A stretch of 64,000 nt of DNA from Saprospiraceae bacterium (GTDB lineage: Bacteria > Bacteroidota > Bacteroidia > Chitinophagales > Saprospiraceae), in contig JANQLV010000029.1 in assembly GCA_028280415.1 (NCBI GenBank), forward strand, positions 1 to 64,000. The letters run 5' to 3'. The position numbers and the translations under genes were made by a program. Within the stretch, counting starts at the first letter, position 1. Every line of letters starts with the position of its first letter. Under the pieces are notes generated by a model. It worked only from the letters and a program-made list of their open reading frames with translations. It ran no database searches and was not told the origin of the DNA. This document shows, in pieces, positions 1-7,865 of this stretch.

Positions 1-153
1 TGAGCTTTTGATTAGAGCTTCCGCTTTTGGTGAAAGCTTTACCTCGGAAACTTGGTTGCGAGAAGCGGTAAGGAAAGACTTTACTTGAGATAACCATCTT
101 CCCGTTAAACTGATGACATCTCTTTCATTTACTGTTTCTTTTACTTGTGCCAT
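1..153 (-). CDS. Partial CDS, N-terminal 51 codons, unknown
   Basis: An open frame starts at the ATG at 153 (MAQVKETVNERDV...) and runs off the left edge of the window without a stop. It is hydrophilic, has no signal peptide, and resembles nothing I recognise. Only 51 codons are visible, so the gene could be longer or a chance frame. An ATG followed by a stop-free run in A+T-rich DNA is modest support. Confidence 0.35.
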   Translation of the reverse strand, partial: MAQVKETVNERDVISLTGRWLSQVKSFLTASRNQVSEVKLSPKAEALIKSS

Positions 154-559
154 AACTGAACATTTTACTAAGCTTTTTTTGGAAGAATCCAAAGCTGCAT
201 ACATAGAGATATATGATACCTTATCCTCTTGTGATAGAACCTATGAGTTTTAGACTTGTATGAAATAGTGTACAAACTTCAACCATGAAGTCTATTAACA
301 ACCAACTACAATGTGATTAAAATTTTGAAAATAATTTTGGCTTGAAGAATAAGGCCTTAGGTATATGTGGCTCTAGTCCTAAGTTACGACTTTTTTCGCA
401 TTAGTGTAAGAGGAAATATCGAAATACTGGCGAATTACTCCAAAAACACTAAACTGGTACTATTCCTAGGTTGTACAATAAATCCACATATTCTAACGGT
501 CTCAACACTGTCTAATTATTTTATACCACATAGATGCAACTTGTTGATAAACAGCAAGT
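154..559. other. Gene-free stretch
   Basis: I see no supported gene here. A 65-codon plus-strand frame at 367-564 has no recognisable features and ends against the adhesin remnant, so I treat it as chance. The stretch may hold the promoter of the minus-strand frame starting at 153. Confidence 0.4.
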
Positions 560-970
560 TATAATAAGGAGGGTAAGTTATGACTATGCTTACTACTCCA
601 ATATCTATGAGCATTTCGAAAGTACAACCATTGTCACCAGTCACCACCACTGTATAGGTTCCTACTAGTCATACATTATGAAAGACTGCCTTACACGTAG
701 GGCCACTGATGAAAAAACGGGAAGCATCATTGAATTTACATTCATACTATAATCACAAGTGCCACCACCAAATCCATCAACCATGACGGAATAAACTACT
801 CCAACAGTGCCTGTAGTAAAAGTAAACCAAAGAGTATTGTTAGGCTTTTCAAAGAAAATCGATCTCTCTTTCATTTTCAGGTTAGGAAATTTTACGTCAT
901 GGGTACTACTCCCTATTATTTGATTTTCCTTGATGCCAAACATTGGTTTCCTATTATTATCTGCGTTCAA
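560..970 (-). pseudogene. Remnant of a secreted SprB-type repeat protein
   Basis: Read on the minus strand, 970-665 encodes an extracellular-looking segment (...TVGVVYSVMVDGFGGGTCDYSMNV...) that stops at 665. About 10 bases further on, in another frame, lies GTYTVVVTGDNGCTFE, which matches the GTYTVTVTDxNGCT signature of SprB/gliding-motility and T9SS-exported repeats of Bacteroidota. The frame change, missing signal peptide and missing C-terminal sorting domain point to a decayed fragment of a large adhesin. The ends are approximate. Confidence 0.5.
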
Positions 971-1000
971 TCCTAGAACTTTCTGTGGTACGATGAGGTG

Positions 1001-1390
1001 ATGAAAAGATTTTTAGAGTGGATTGGTTATAAAAAGAAATTAGATACTAGCAATCATAGACCTCCGTACTTTAAGCAAAGAGAAATATGGTGGGCCAGTT
1101 TCGGAGAAAACATAGGAACTGAAATGAATGGAAAGCATACATACTTTCGAAGACCTGTTTTAATCATTAGAAAATTAGATAGGTATTCATTCTTAGCAGT
1201 ACCATTAACCAGTAAACTCAAGGAGGGTAGCTGGTATGTACCAATAACTCATTCTGGAAAGAAGAGTACGGTGGTCATTAGTCAATTAAGACATTTAGAT
1301 TACCGTCGCTTAGACAAACGCATGACGACTTTGGATGAGAACGATTTTACAAAGGTCATTACTGCACTTGTAGATTTTATTCAAAAATAA
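1001..1390 (+). CDS. MazF/PemK-family endoribonuclease toxin
   Basis: This 129-residue protein matches the PemK/MazF growth-inhibitor fold: REIWWASFGENIG near residues 28-40 (first strand), RRPVLIIRK, FLAVPLTSK, and a VVISQLRHLDYRRL stretch where MazF toxins place part of their active site. Family members cut mRNA and are neutralised by a small antitoxin. No antitoxin frame is visible immediately upstream, where the adhesin remnant lies, so the gene may be an orphan or have an unusual partner. A GTG at 998 directly precedes the ATG at 1001; I use the ATG. The roughly 27-residue N-terminal extension is not part of the core fold. A hairpin follows the stop. Confidence 0.75.
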   Translation: MKRFLEWIGYKKKLDTSNHRPPYFKQREIWWASFGENIGTEMNGKHTYFRRPVLIIRKLDRYSFLAVPLTSKLKEGSWYVPITHSGKKSTVVISQLRHLDYRRLDKRMTTLDENDFTKVITALVDFIQK

Positions 1391-1392
1391 AT

Positions 1393-1408
1393 CCCCGTAG
1401 AAACGGGG
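1393..1408 (+). terminator. Hairpin after mazF-like gene
   Basis: CCCCGT and ACGGGG form a 6-bp GC-rich stem with a 4-base loop three bases after the toxin stop codon. There is no T run behind it, so it may be a stabilising hairpin rather than a strong intrinsic terminator. Confidence 0.45.
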
Positions 1409-1702
1409 GACGTGGCTTATGCCAAATATGGTAATAGTATATAAAATGAACTAGAAAAGTCAAACCGAACATGTGTAGTCTATACGTTTATGGATAATGT
1501 ATACTTCGTCAAATACAATCAACCTCCTTCGCATTGTTTCAAATCCGTAATCTCCAGCAGCTTTTTAGAAAATCTTGAGGTACGCATGGAGAAAAAGGAA
1601 AGAGCACGGCTCTTGCGAACTCATGCTCTTATAACTTCTTTCGATATCTCTTCGAAACTCTTGAATACAGTATGACACAGAATTATGAATACGGAAACTG
1701 CA
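1409..1702. other. Gene-free stretch
   Basis: A 61-codon plus-strand frame (1490-1675) lacks any recognisable feature and I do not call it. Nothing else is visible. Confidence 0.4.
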
Positions 1703-1948
1703 TCATTCAATATCTCTCTCCATATCTTTGTCTTTTTCTTGTTTGCGAATATTAGTCAGATCACTCAAACGATCTTGAGTGCGCTCTTGAAGTAATTGAT
1801 TTGTTCCGGCAACAAACCCAGATACAAAGGGATGATCAGTTGTTTGCATTCCCTTTGCTAGAAGCTCGGAAAGTTTGGGAAGGTATTTGGCAATGAGATA
1901 CCCTTTGTTAAATCCGTTTATATATGTTGTATTTGGTGCTTCCATCAA
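1703..1948 (-). CDS. Small GFNxGY...GFVAG protein (copy 1)
   Basis: An 81-residue protein of unknown function. It carries GFNKGYLIAKYLPKL near residue 12 and FVSGFVAGTNQL near residue 41, with a charged tail. The same pattern, GFNAGYIVQKHEPEL then YLNGFVAGAKEY, occurs in the protein at 45863-46135, and both are translationally coupled by a 4-bp overlap to an excisionase-like HTH gene. The conserved pairing suggests a two-component unit, possibly a toxin-antitoxin pair or a directionality-control pair. I do not recognise the family. Confidence 0.65.
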   Translation of the reverse strand: MMEAPNTTYINGFNKGYLIAKYLPKLSELLAKGMQTTDHPFVSGFVAGTNQLLQERTQDRLSDLTNIRKQEKDKDMERDIE

Positions 1949-2235
1949 AAAGTGTCTTGTGAATGTTGTTCTAAATATTCTAGGAGTGACTCTCGATCAT
2001 ACAAGATCACTTTCTTCATCGGTTGGCTGAAACGTATCTTTCCTTCATCACGAAGCTTCTGCAAGGTGGTTTTCGATTTTATCCGAAGAAGCTCCATGGC
2101 TTCGACATCACTGATCCAGACATCATGCTTGATATTTTGTTTCTCTTGTATGCGATTCGTCACTTCCTCTACCAAAGCATAGAATGCTTCAGTCTCTAAA
2201 CATATGACATTGAACTGTTTATCAAACTTGTCCAT
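1945..2235 (-). CDS. Excisionase-like HTH protein (copy 1)
   Basis: 96 residues. The C-terminal half is a winged/MerR-type helix-turn-helix of the excisionase (HTH_17) kind: WISDVEAMELLRIKSKTTLQKLRDEGKIRF, then a wing and YDRESLLEYLEQH. The N-terminal half is helical. It starts at the ATG at 2235 and overlaps the next gene by 4 bp (ATGA). It is clearly paralogous to the protein at 46132-46422 (WIDSREAMELLRVSKNTLQKLRD...). It lies about 160 bp from the tRNA-derived attachment repeat, on the outer side of the 50-kb element, which fits a role in recombination control or autoregulation. Confidence 0.75.
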   Translation of the reverse strand: MDKFDKQFNVICLETEAFYALVEEVTNRIQEKQNIKHDVWISDVEAMELLRIKSKTTLQKLRDEGKIRFSQPMKKVILYDRESLLEYLEQHSQDTF

Positions 2236-2322
2236 ACAAAATATTGACGTTGTGAGGATCTGATTAATATCTCAATTACAAGATACTGCTTTTAGTGCAT
2301 CTAAGCTATTTTTGTACAAAGT

Positions 2323-2340
2323 GTTGTAGCATTGTTGTAC
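2323..2340 (+). repeat. Integrase arm-type repeat, GTTGTAC pair (left)
   Basis: GTTGTAGCATTGTTGTAC contains two GTTGTA half-sites. It differs at two positions from GTTGTACCTTTGTTGTAC at 53074-53091, next to the second integrase. It sits just outside the left attachment repeat, where the right-end arm sites of a neighbouring element would lie. Confidence 0.55.
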
Positions 2341-2348
2341 TAAAATTA

Positions 2349-2388
2349 GAAAAGCCTCGATAAATAATTGATTATCAAGGCTTTTCTA
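2349..2388. terminator. Strong bidirectional hairpin beside attachment repeat
   Basis: AGAAAAGCCT (2349-2358) and AGGCTTTTCT (2379-2388) are perfect inverted repeats, with a further GATAA/TTATC pairing inside. The tRNA 3' end lies at 2391 on the minus strand, so this is where the original tRNA terminator would be, or a terminator for element transcription. Confidence 0.6.
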
Positions 2389-2390
2389 CT

Positions 2391-2405
2391 GTTGACCCAC
2401 TAGGT
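2391..2405 (-). repeat. Attachment site, left (tRNA 3' end)
   Basis: TGTTGACCCACTAGG is repeated exactly at 52946-52960. Read on the minus strand it is the T-stem end plus acceptor strand of a tRNA (CCTAGTGGGTCAACA). The integrase gene starts 184 bp inside, the usual arrangement for an element that integrates into a tRNA 3' end. The match stops after CTAGG, which limits the crossover segment. Confidence 0.75.
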
Positions 2406-2518
2406 TGAATTTTCGGAGGCGGTTTTCCCGTGTTTTCCACGTTTTAGCTTTAAAACAAAGGTTTATGGATGTTTTTTAAAAGATAAATAGACCTTTAAAG
2501 GAAAAGACAGGGACACAG

Positions 2519-2540
2519 ACGACTGCTAAAACGACTGCTA
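2519..2540 (+). repeat. Terminal direct repeat with paired ACGACTGC (left)
   Basis: Two ACGACTGC units spaced 12 bp apart (ACGACTGCTAAAACGACTGC and two more bases) match 52871-52892 at 21 of 22 positions. They lie just inside the two attachment repeats, so they are probably arm-type binding sites of the element's own integrase or terminal recognition repeats. Confidence 0.65.
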
Positions 2541-2588
2541 TGTATTTGAAGATTCTACTGCATAAATTGGCAGTAAATCATTTAAATC

Positions 2589-3920
2589 ATGGCTAAATTA
2601 CCGAAACCAAGATTCAATTTAAAATCTCCGAAATCTCAAAAAGCATCTCTCATCTTTATGATCTTCCGATATAGAGGGAAGAAACTTCAGTATTCTACGG
2701 GGTTAAATATCCATCCAGAAGACTGGGATAAAACGGCTCAAAGACCAATTATTCAGTCCAAGAGAAAAGACCTGTTTACGATCAAGCGAGAACTAGATGA
2801 TCTAGCTTCTTATTGCCTAGATATTTTCATTGAATCCGATTATGGAGCAATAAGTTTGGAAGGGTTTAAATCCCAACTTGATCTAAAGTCAGGCAAAGTC
2901 GTTCCTACAGAAACATCAAAAGAGTCGAATTCCAATAGACCTTCATTTTTTGAGTTCGTCGAGCTTGAGTTAGCTGAAATGAAAGCAGCTAATATGAAAA
3001 GAGGGAGCTATAAGATATTCAAAAGACATGCAGCAATATTGAAAGAATTTGCTGCCGAGCAATTTCCTAAAGGTCAGTTATTTGATTATGAAGATGTGGA
3101 TTGGGATTTCAGGTTAAAGTTGATTGATTGGCTGACTTCGAGAAATGTACAATTAGCATATGGGAACAAGACCCTTAAAATGTTGAGACAATTTCTTGAT
3201 CGAGCTAGAAGGAAGAAACTTCATATCAATGCCGATTATCACGGGGCAGGGTGGGTAGTATCTCAAAAGAAAGCTAAAGGTCAAACCGTTGTCTTGACAG
3301 TTGATGAATTGCAACAATTGTCTGAAATGAAACTGTCCGGTCATCTGGCAAAGATTCGAGACATTTGTTTGATTGGGGCAGGGACAGGGCAGCGATTTAG
3401 CGACTTTTCGAGATATATGCCTGATAACTTCTACCAAACAATGAGTGGTATTCCATTACTATCAATGATCTCCACCAAAACGGACACGCCTACCAAAGTT
3501 CCGCTCAATATTTTTCCATGGCTTCTTCCGGTATTAGAAAAACATGATTATAAGACTCCAATAATATCAATGCAGAAATTCAATGATGGCATTAAGGAGT
3601 TAGCTAAACTTGCCGAATTTAATGAACGAATCTTGGTAGTGGAACAATACATTGGAAGGAGGGCGAGAGTAGAGAAATATCATGTAAAGAAATATGAGGT
3701 CATTTCATCCCATGTATGTAGAAGAAGCTTTGCTACTAACCTTTACCGGATGGGCTATCGTCTATCGCAGATTATGCCAATGACAGGGCATGCTACAGAA
3801 TCTCAGCTTCGACAATACATCGGAATTGATAATGAGCAAAACGCAGAAGAAATCGGCTTGATGATTTTGCAACAGCGAAAGCAAGGTAATTCTCCTTCTT
3901 CAAGGCTCAAAGTAATATAG
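2589..3920 (+). CDS. Tyrosine recombinase / integrase of the 50-kb element
   Basis: 443 residues, the usual size for Bacteroidota element integrases. The N-terminal part (about 1-90) resembles the arm-DNA-binding domain, residues about 115-215 a SAM-like core-binding domain, and the rest the catalytic domain. Catalytic pieces seen: Arg in GAGTGQRFSD, a Lys in ISTKTDTPTK, HVCRR (H-x-x-R), MTGHA and a C-terminal Tyr in QYIGI. The start is the ATG at 2589. It lies immediately inside the left attachment repeat and terminal repeats and reads inward, so it most likely catalyses integration and excision of the element ending at 52960. Confidence 0.93.
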   Translation: MAKLPKPRFNLKSPKSQKASLIFMIFRYRGKKLQYSTGLNIHPEDWDKTAQRPIIQSKRKDLFTIKRELDDLASYCLDIFIESDYGAISLEGFKSQLDLKSGKVVPTETSKESNSNRPSFFEFVELELAEMKAANMKRGSYKIFKRHAAILKEFAAEQFPKGQLFDYEDVDWDFRLKLIDWLTSRNVQLAYGNKTLKMLRQFLDRARRKKLHINADYHGAGWVVSQKKAKGQTVVLTVDELQQLSEMKLSGHLAKIRDICLIGAGTGQRFSDFSRYMPDNFYQTMSGIPLLSMISTKTDTPTKVPLNIFPWLLPVLEKHDYKTPIISMQKFNDGIKELAKLAEFNERILVVEQYIGRRARVEKYHVKKYEVISSHVCRRSFATNLYRMGYRLSQIMPMTGHATESQLRQYIGIDNEQNAEEIGLMILQQRKQGNSPSSRLKVI

Positions 3921-3979
3921 CCTGCTATTGAAAAGAAAAATGGTTAAGTGCCACCTTTTAAACCTTTAAATAATCACCA

Positions 3980-4660
3980 ATGGTCAATATAGATTTTATT
4001 CAATCCATCAAAAAATTACGCTCTATACTTCCTAAACTCAGCTTTGGTTTACTAATCGCAACCTATCTAATCTCCGCAGTTATTATGGGGATATTTCATG
4101 CACAAAATGCTCCAAGCATTGGGTTTATGATAGCTGCTTTTCTCGTTCCCTTAGCCATCCAAACAGGCAGGGGAACTTTGGTTTTCTTTTTCCAGCTAAA
4201 CCCTGCTCGTATTCAATCAAAATACTCATTTGGGATCATTGCAGCTACTGGTTTATTGGTTCTTTCTCTTGTTGAAGCATACCTAGTCTTAGTTCCGTTT
4301 GGTTATTCATGGATACTATCTGTTTCAACGCTTATGCTGATCGGTTGGGTCATTGAAATTATGATCCTAAAGGAAACGGTTTTTGCTACTCAGATGGAGC
4401 TTTTTAAGAATAAAGATGCGTGGAGAGAGGTCAAAGAATTTTATATCGCAAGGAATGAATTACAAAAATTTCTTTTAGAACTTGATACGAAAGAAGTGCC
4501 ACCTTTTTCTACTCTAAACGATGAAGAACCCAATCTTAACAAACAAGAACTAACAGAAGAAAATCAGGCACTTGAACTAATCAAGGAGCTTAATCGGCAT
4601 TTGTCGGGAAAGGTAGTCAGCCCTTCACTGAATGGACAGGGGAAGGGCGACAAAGCGTAG
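3980..4660 (+). CDS. Four-helix membrane protein, unknown
   Basis: 226 residues with four predicted membrane helices (about 21-40, 46-63, 82-108 and 112-132), followed by a cytoplasmic helical, acidic tail of about 90 residues. It follows the integrase in the same direction by 60 bp and its stop overlaps the GTG start of the next gene. The layout (hydrophobic N-half, charged C-half) is seen in many conjugation or mobilization accessory proteins, but I do not recognise a family. It may anchor a complex at the inner membrane. Confidence 0.7.
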   Translation: MVNIDFIQSIKKLRSILPKLSFGLLIATYLISAVIMGIFHAQNAPSIGFMIAAFLVPLAIQTGRGTLVFFFQLNPARIQSKYSFGIIAATGLLVLSLVEAYLVLVPFGYSWILSVSTLMLIGWVIEIMILKETVFATQMELFKNKDAWREVKEFYIARNELQKFLLELDTKEVPPFSTLNDEEPNLNKQELTEENQALELIKELNRHLSGKVVSPSLNGQGKGDKA

Positions 4661-4890
4661 TGCCTGTTTTTTATGGGGTTGCTTTGGATCGAGACAATCC
4701 TTATTTGAAGCGGAACTTGGATCGTTTGGAAAAGCGGTTTAGGGAAAGATATTATTCCTCTTTGGAGAAAAAAGAAAAGAGGGAGGAGGAAGGCAAAATA
4801 GCACATACAAGCGTTTTGAAATCTATCTCTGATAATAAAAAGCGACTTTTAATGGTAAAAATACTGAGATACTCGAGACTATTAAATTAG
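4660..4890 (+). CDS. Small charged protein, GTG start
   Basis: 76 residues, very rich in Lys, Arg and Glu (LEKRFRERYYSSLEKKEKREEEG), with no membrane segment. Its GTG start shares a base with the stop of the upstream membrane-protein gene, so translation is probably coupled. It overlaps the convergent gene at 4887 by four bases. The function is unknown; a regulatory or nucleic-acid-binding helper is a guess only. Confidence 0.5.
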   Translation: MPVFYGVALDRDNPYLKRNLDRLEKRFRERYYSSLEKKEKREEEGKIAHTSVLKSISDNKKRLLMVKILRYSRLLN

Positions 4891-6662
4891 TGTTGTAAGT
4901 GTTTTTCAAACCTTTCTAATTCTTCTAATGTTTCTTCTTTTGTTAATAGAATTTTATTTATCGGAGAGAATATTTTAATATTTTTAGGAATTAACCTTAG
5001 ATATGCTCGAGCATTAGCCAAATGAAAAATAGGGCTTCCACCCACGTCTGAAAACTGAGTACATATTGCAAGAATATAGTAGTTTTGAAACAATAATATT
5101 GGTTCGTTTAGGGTTGCAATTTTTCTATTGATCTTAGAAAAAGTTTCTGAGAAAAGTTCATTCGATGTTCTATTTCCAAATAAATATGATTCATCAGAAT
5201 TTAAAATTGCCTGAGCTAATGAAAACCCCATAAAAGGAGAAGAAGAGTTTTGATAAGCCTCCCAGTAACAATTAGCTGCTTTTTTTGAGTCTTCATAGAC
5301 TCGATATTTAGTGCGAAAATCTAGTGGGATCAATTTTTTTAAATAGATATTACCTTCTCTAATTTTCAGAGAAGCCCAATGACTTTTCCATGTATTAGAT
5401 GTTTTTTGAACATCTGGTTCAGATTGTAAAAGTGTTGAAATGATTTCAAACTCTTTTTGGATTTCTTTGAAATTGTATTTTGTGTCAAAAAACTTAATCT
5501 CTGGTATGTAGATTCTTGATCTATAATCATTTTTATCTCGATCAAAAGAACGGAGGAAATAATCTTGTGCTTGTGAATAATTCCCTTGGTTATACTCCAT
5601 GATCCCTAAGTGGTAATTACAATCGTTTAACAAAATGGATAAAAGACTCTGAATTGATTGCTTTTCAGATTTTGGATATTTACCAAAGTCTAATTTATTT
5701 ATCTCTTTTATTGCAAATTCTTCACTTTGTTTAAACAAAGTACATGCTTCTATATAATAACTTTGATTAAATAAATGCAATGCTTTAAGGTAATATGTAA
5801 ATGGATTAAATTTATTCTCAGCATTAGGATTCTTTTCAAAAGGGGTAAAGGTTTCAGAAAATATTTCGATTTTTTTCTTTTTTTCTTCTTGTTTAAAATT
5901 ATTTCTATCTAGTTCTTTAAGTAGTTCAAAAGAGCTGTAATTTAGTTCATCAATTTGTTCATTTATTTTATTCTTTTCTTTTTCAGCTTTTCCTTTCAAG
6001 TCAATTAATCCCTCTTTAAATTGTTTTAATTCCTCATATACTTCCTTCCTGTAACTGTAAGATTGCTCCAATGTAGAAATTAAGGAATTAATGTTATTGA
6101 TATTATCCTGAAAAGAGCTTACTAAGCCACGCATTTCCTGCTCATGCTTAGCTTGAGATTCCGATTTTCGGGACTCCATTAATATTTGTCTGTACCCAAA
6201 AAACAAAGTAAATAGTCCGAAAAATGAAGCGACCGTAGCAAATACGAGCCGTAGATTACTCAAAGATTGTTTTGACGCACTCAATATTATATCATGTTTG
6301 TCTTCTAATTGAGTTAGTCTATTTTTAAATATCTGAGCTAAACTATCAGAAAGAGGAATACTATTTTGAAAACTATATTTCTTTTCTATTTCATATATTA
6401 CATTTTCGACAATGTCAGAATTACCTTTTTCTGGTTTTTGAAAAAAATTGTTTCCCCAGAAAATAACAGTAATCAAAATTGAAAATAACATCAAAAATGT
6501 AAATACAGGAAATGTTGTAGATCGCTTAGATGCACTATTTGCTGTGATAGAAAGTGATTCAATTTTTTTGCTTAAGTCATTTAAGTTGTTACTTAAGTCC
6601 TCAATTTTATTCTTTTCATCTAACTGTAATTTTTTGTCGCCTTCAAGCTGCCTTTCTTCCAT
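4887..6662 (-). CDS. Membrane-anchored coiled-coil/TPR protein
   Basis: About 591 residues from the ATG at 6662 (a TTG at 6692 would add 10). In order: a short coiled coil (DLSNNLNDLSKKIESL), a membrane helix near 50-70, a roughly 60-residue loop, a second membrane helix (LVFATVASFFGLFTLFFGYRQI), a long coiled coil to about residue 270, then TPR-like helical repeats (ALHLFNQSYYIEACTLFKQSEEF; MEYNQGNYSQAQDYFLRSFD). It is the last gene of a four-gene minus-strand operon and has the same plan (TM, coiled coil, TPR) as the first gene at 10070-11752. It may be a membrane scaffold or sensor; I know no name for it. Confidence 0.75.
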   Translation of the reverse strand: MEERQLEGDKKLQLDEKNKIEDLSNNLNDLSKKIESLSITANSASKRSTTFPVFTFLMLFSILITVIFWGNNFFQKPEKGNSDIVENVIYEIEKKYSFQNSIPLSDSLAQIFKNRLTQLEDKHDIILSASKQSLSNLRLVFATVASFFGLFTLFFGYRQILMESRKSESQAKHEQEMRGLVSSFQDNINNINSLISTLEQSYSYRKEVYEELKQFKEGLIDLKGKAEKEKNKINEQIDELNYSSFELLKELDRNNFKQEEKKKKIEIFSETFTPFEKNPNAENKFNPFTYYLKALHLFNQSYYIEACTLFKQSEEFAIKEINKLDFGKYPKSEKQSIQSLLSILLNDCNYHLGIMEYNQGNYSQAQDYFLRSFDRDKNDYRSRIYIPEIKFFDTKYNFKEIQKEFEIISTLLQSEPDVQKTSNTWKSHWASLKIREGNIYLKKLIPLDFRTKYRVYEDSKKAANCYWEAYQNSSSPFMGFSLAQAILNSDESYLFGNRTSNELFSETFSKINRKIATLNEPILLFQNYYILAICTQFSDVGGSPIFHLANARAYLRLIPKNIKIFSPINKILLTKEETLEELERFEKHLQH

Positions 6663-6739
6663 AGAAAATATGATTGATAAATTAAGAATCAAAAGGTGCT
6701 ATTAAACATGAAAGTGTTTTATATTAAAAAATAATGTAA

Positions 6740-7831
6740 TTACCTTATTCGCCCATCTTCATACTCATTACTGATTTTTCTATCTTGGCTATCAAGCATC
6801 ACTTCATAAGGAGTTCGCTTTGATAATATTTTAATTAGAACAGGCATGATTTCAATTAGGACAATCAAAACCCTAACCCAAATTGTCATTTCATATATTG
6901 ATCTATCATTTTCTTTTATAGTCTCTAGAGCTTTATATCTTGCTCCTAAACTTGTTCTTGGAGAATCAATTCTTGCTTTTCTCAACCTTTGATATTTAAC
7001 ATCTACTTCTTTAACTTCAGATAATATTTTTTCTCTAGTTAAGGCTAGTCCTTTTAGTCTTCTTTCTTTTAGATCATCAATTTCTTTCTGAATATCTTTA
7101 AGCCTTTTCTCTGCATATCGTGTTTCCTTTTTACTTACCTGAATTTCAATATATGTGACATTACCTGAGGTGTCTATTAAGAGATTTCCATTAGCATCCT
7201 TGGCAGCTTGTTTAACTGTTGTAAAACCCTCATTCTTTAAAGCTTCTCTTAAATCCTTTTGTTCCTTTATCAACTCTTGTTTTTGAGTGTTATATTCATT
7301 ATCAACTGATTTTGTATATTTTTCTTCTATTTCCTTCTTTTCTTTCTTTGCGCTTTCATCTAAAATCGAGATTGCTTCATTTAGAGTTTGCGTATTGAAG
7401 TAATTTATTTCAGGATCAAATATTTTTAATTCTAATGGAATAGAAATAATCAATCCTAAGATAAGGGCTAAGGGCAATCTGATGAAAAAGGGTTTTATAA
7501 AATTATCAAGAATTCTCTTCCCGACTGGAGCTGAATCTGGAGCACCAAATGAGGAAACCAATAATCGATCAATATTCATAACAGCTATCCCCCATACAAT
7601 ACCAACTAGTATACTTATGATGATATTCTCAGAGACTGATTGAATTGCAAAAGTGCCTGAAAAAAATGCAAAGATCGAAGTAATTAAAATTGCAATCCCT
7701 TTAATTTCCTGAATTATTAAGTCTTTTTTAGGACACCTTTTAATAACATCAGTATCTGTTGCAGAAAGGTATAATAAAAACTTTCTAAACCAGGAATATT
7801 CTTTATTAGGGTCAGTATTTTTTTTTGACAT
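6740..7831 (-). CDS. DUF4407 membrane protein
   Basis: 363 residues with the DUF4407 layout: a short cytoplasmic N-terminus (YSWFRKFLLYLSATDTDVIKRCPKK), two close membrane helices (about 45-90), the motif NIDRLLVSSF, a third helix near 120-140, a long charged coiled coil of about 150 residues that probably crosses the periplasm or forms a hairpin, and a last membrane helix near 320-340. The family's role is unknown. It is the third gene of the operon, with 34 bp to the upstream SPFH-like gene, so the products probably act together at the inner membrane. Confidence 0.85.
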   Translation of the reverse strand: MSKKNTDPNKEYSWFRKFLLYLSATDTDVIKRCPKKDLIIQEIKGIAILITSIFAFFSGTFAIQSVSENIIISILVGIVWGIAVMNIDRLLVSSFGAPDSAPVGKRILDNFIKPFFIRLPLALILGLIISIPLELKIFDPEINYFNTQTLNEAISILDESAKKEKKEIEEKYTKSVDNEYNTQKQELIKEQKDLREALKNEGFTTVKQAAKDANGNLLIDTSGNVTYIEIQVSKKETRYAEKRLKDIQKEIDDLKERRLKGLALTREKILSEVKEVDVKYQRLRKARIDSPRTSLGARYKALETIKENDRSIYEMTIWVRVLIVLIEIMPVLIKILSKRTPYEVMLDSQDRKISNEYEDGRIR

Positions 7832-7865
7832 TTTGTATTAGATTATTCAAATTTGTCATTCCTGT

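Noticed and set aside
367-564. 65-codon plus-strand frame
   Set aside because: No recognisable composition, motif or context; it overlaps the adhesin remnant region.
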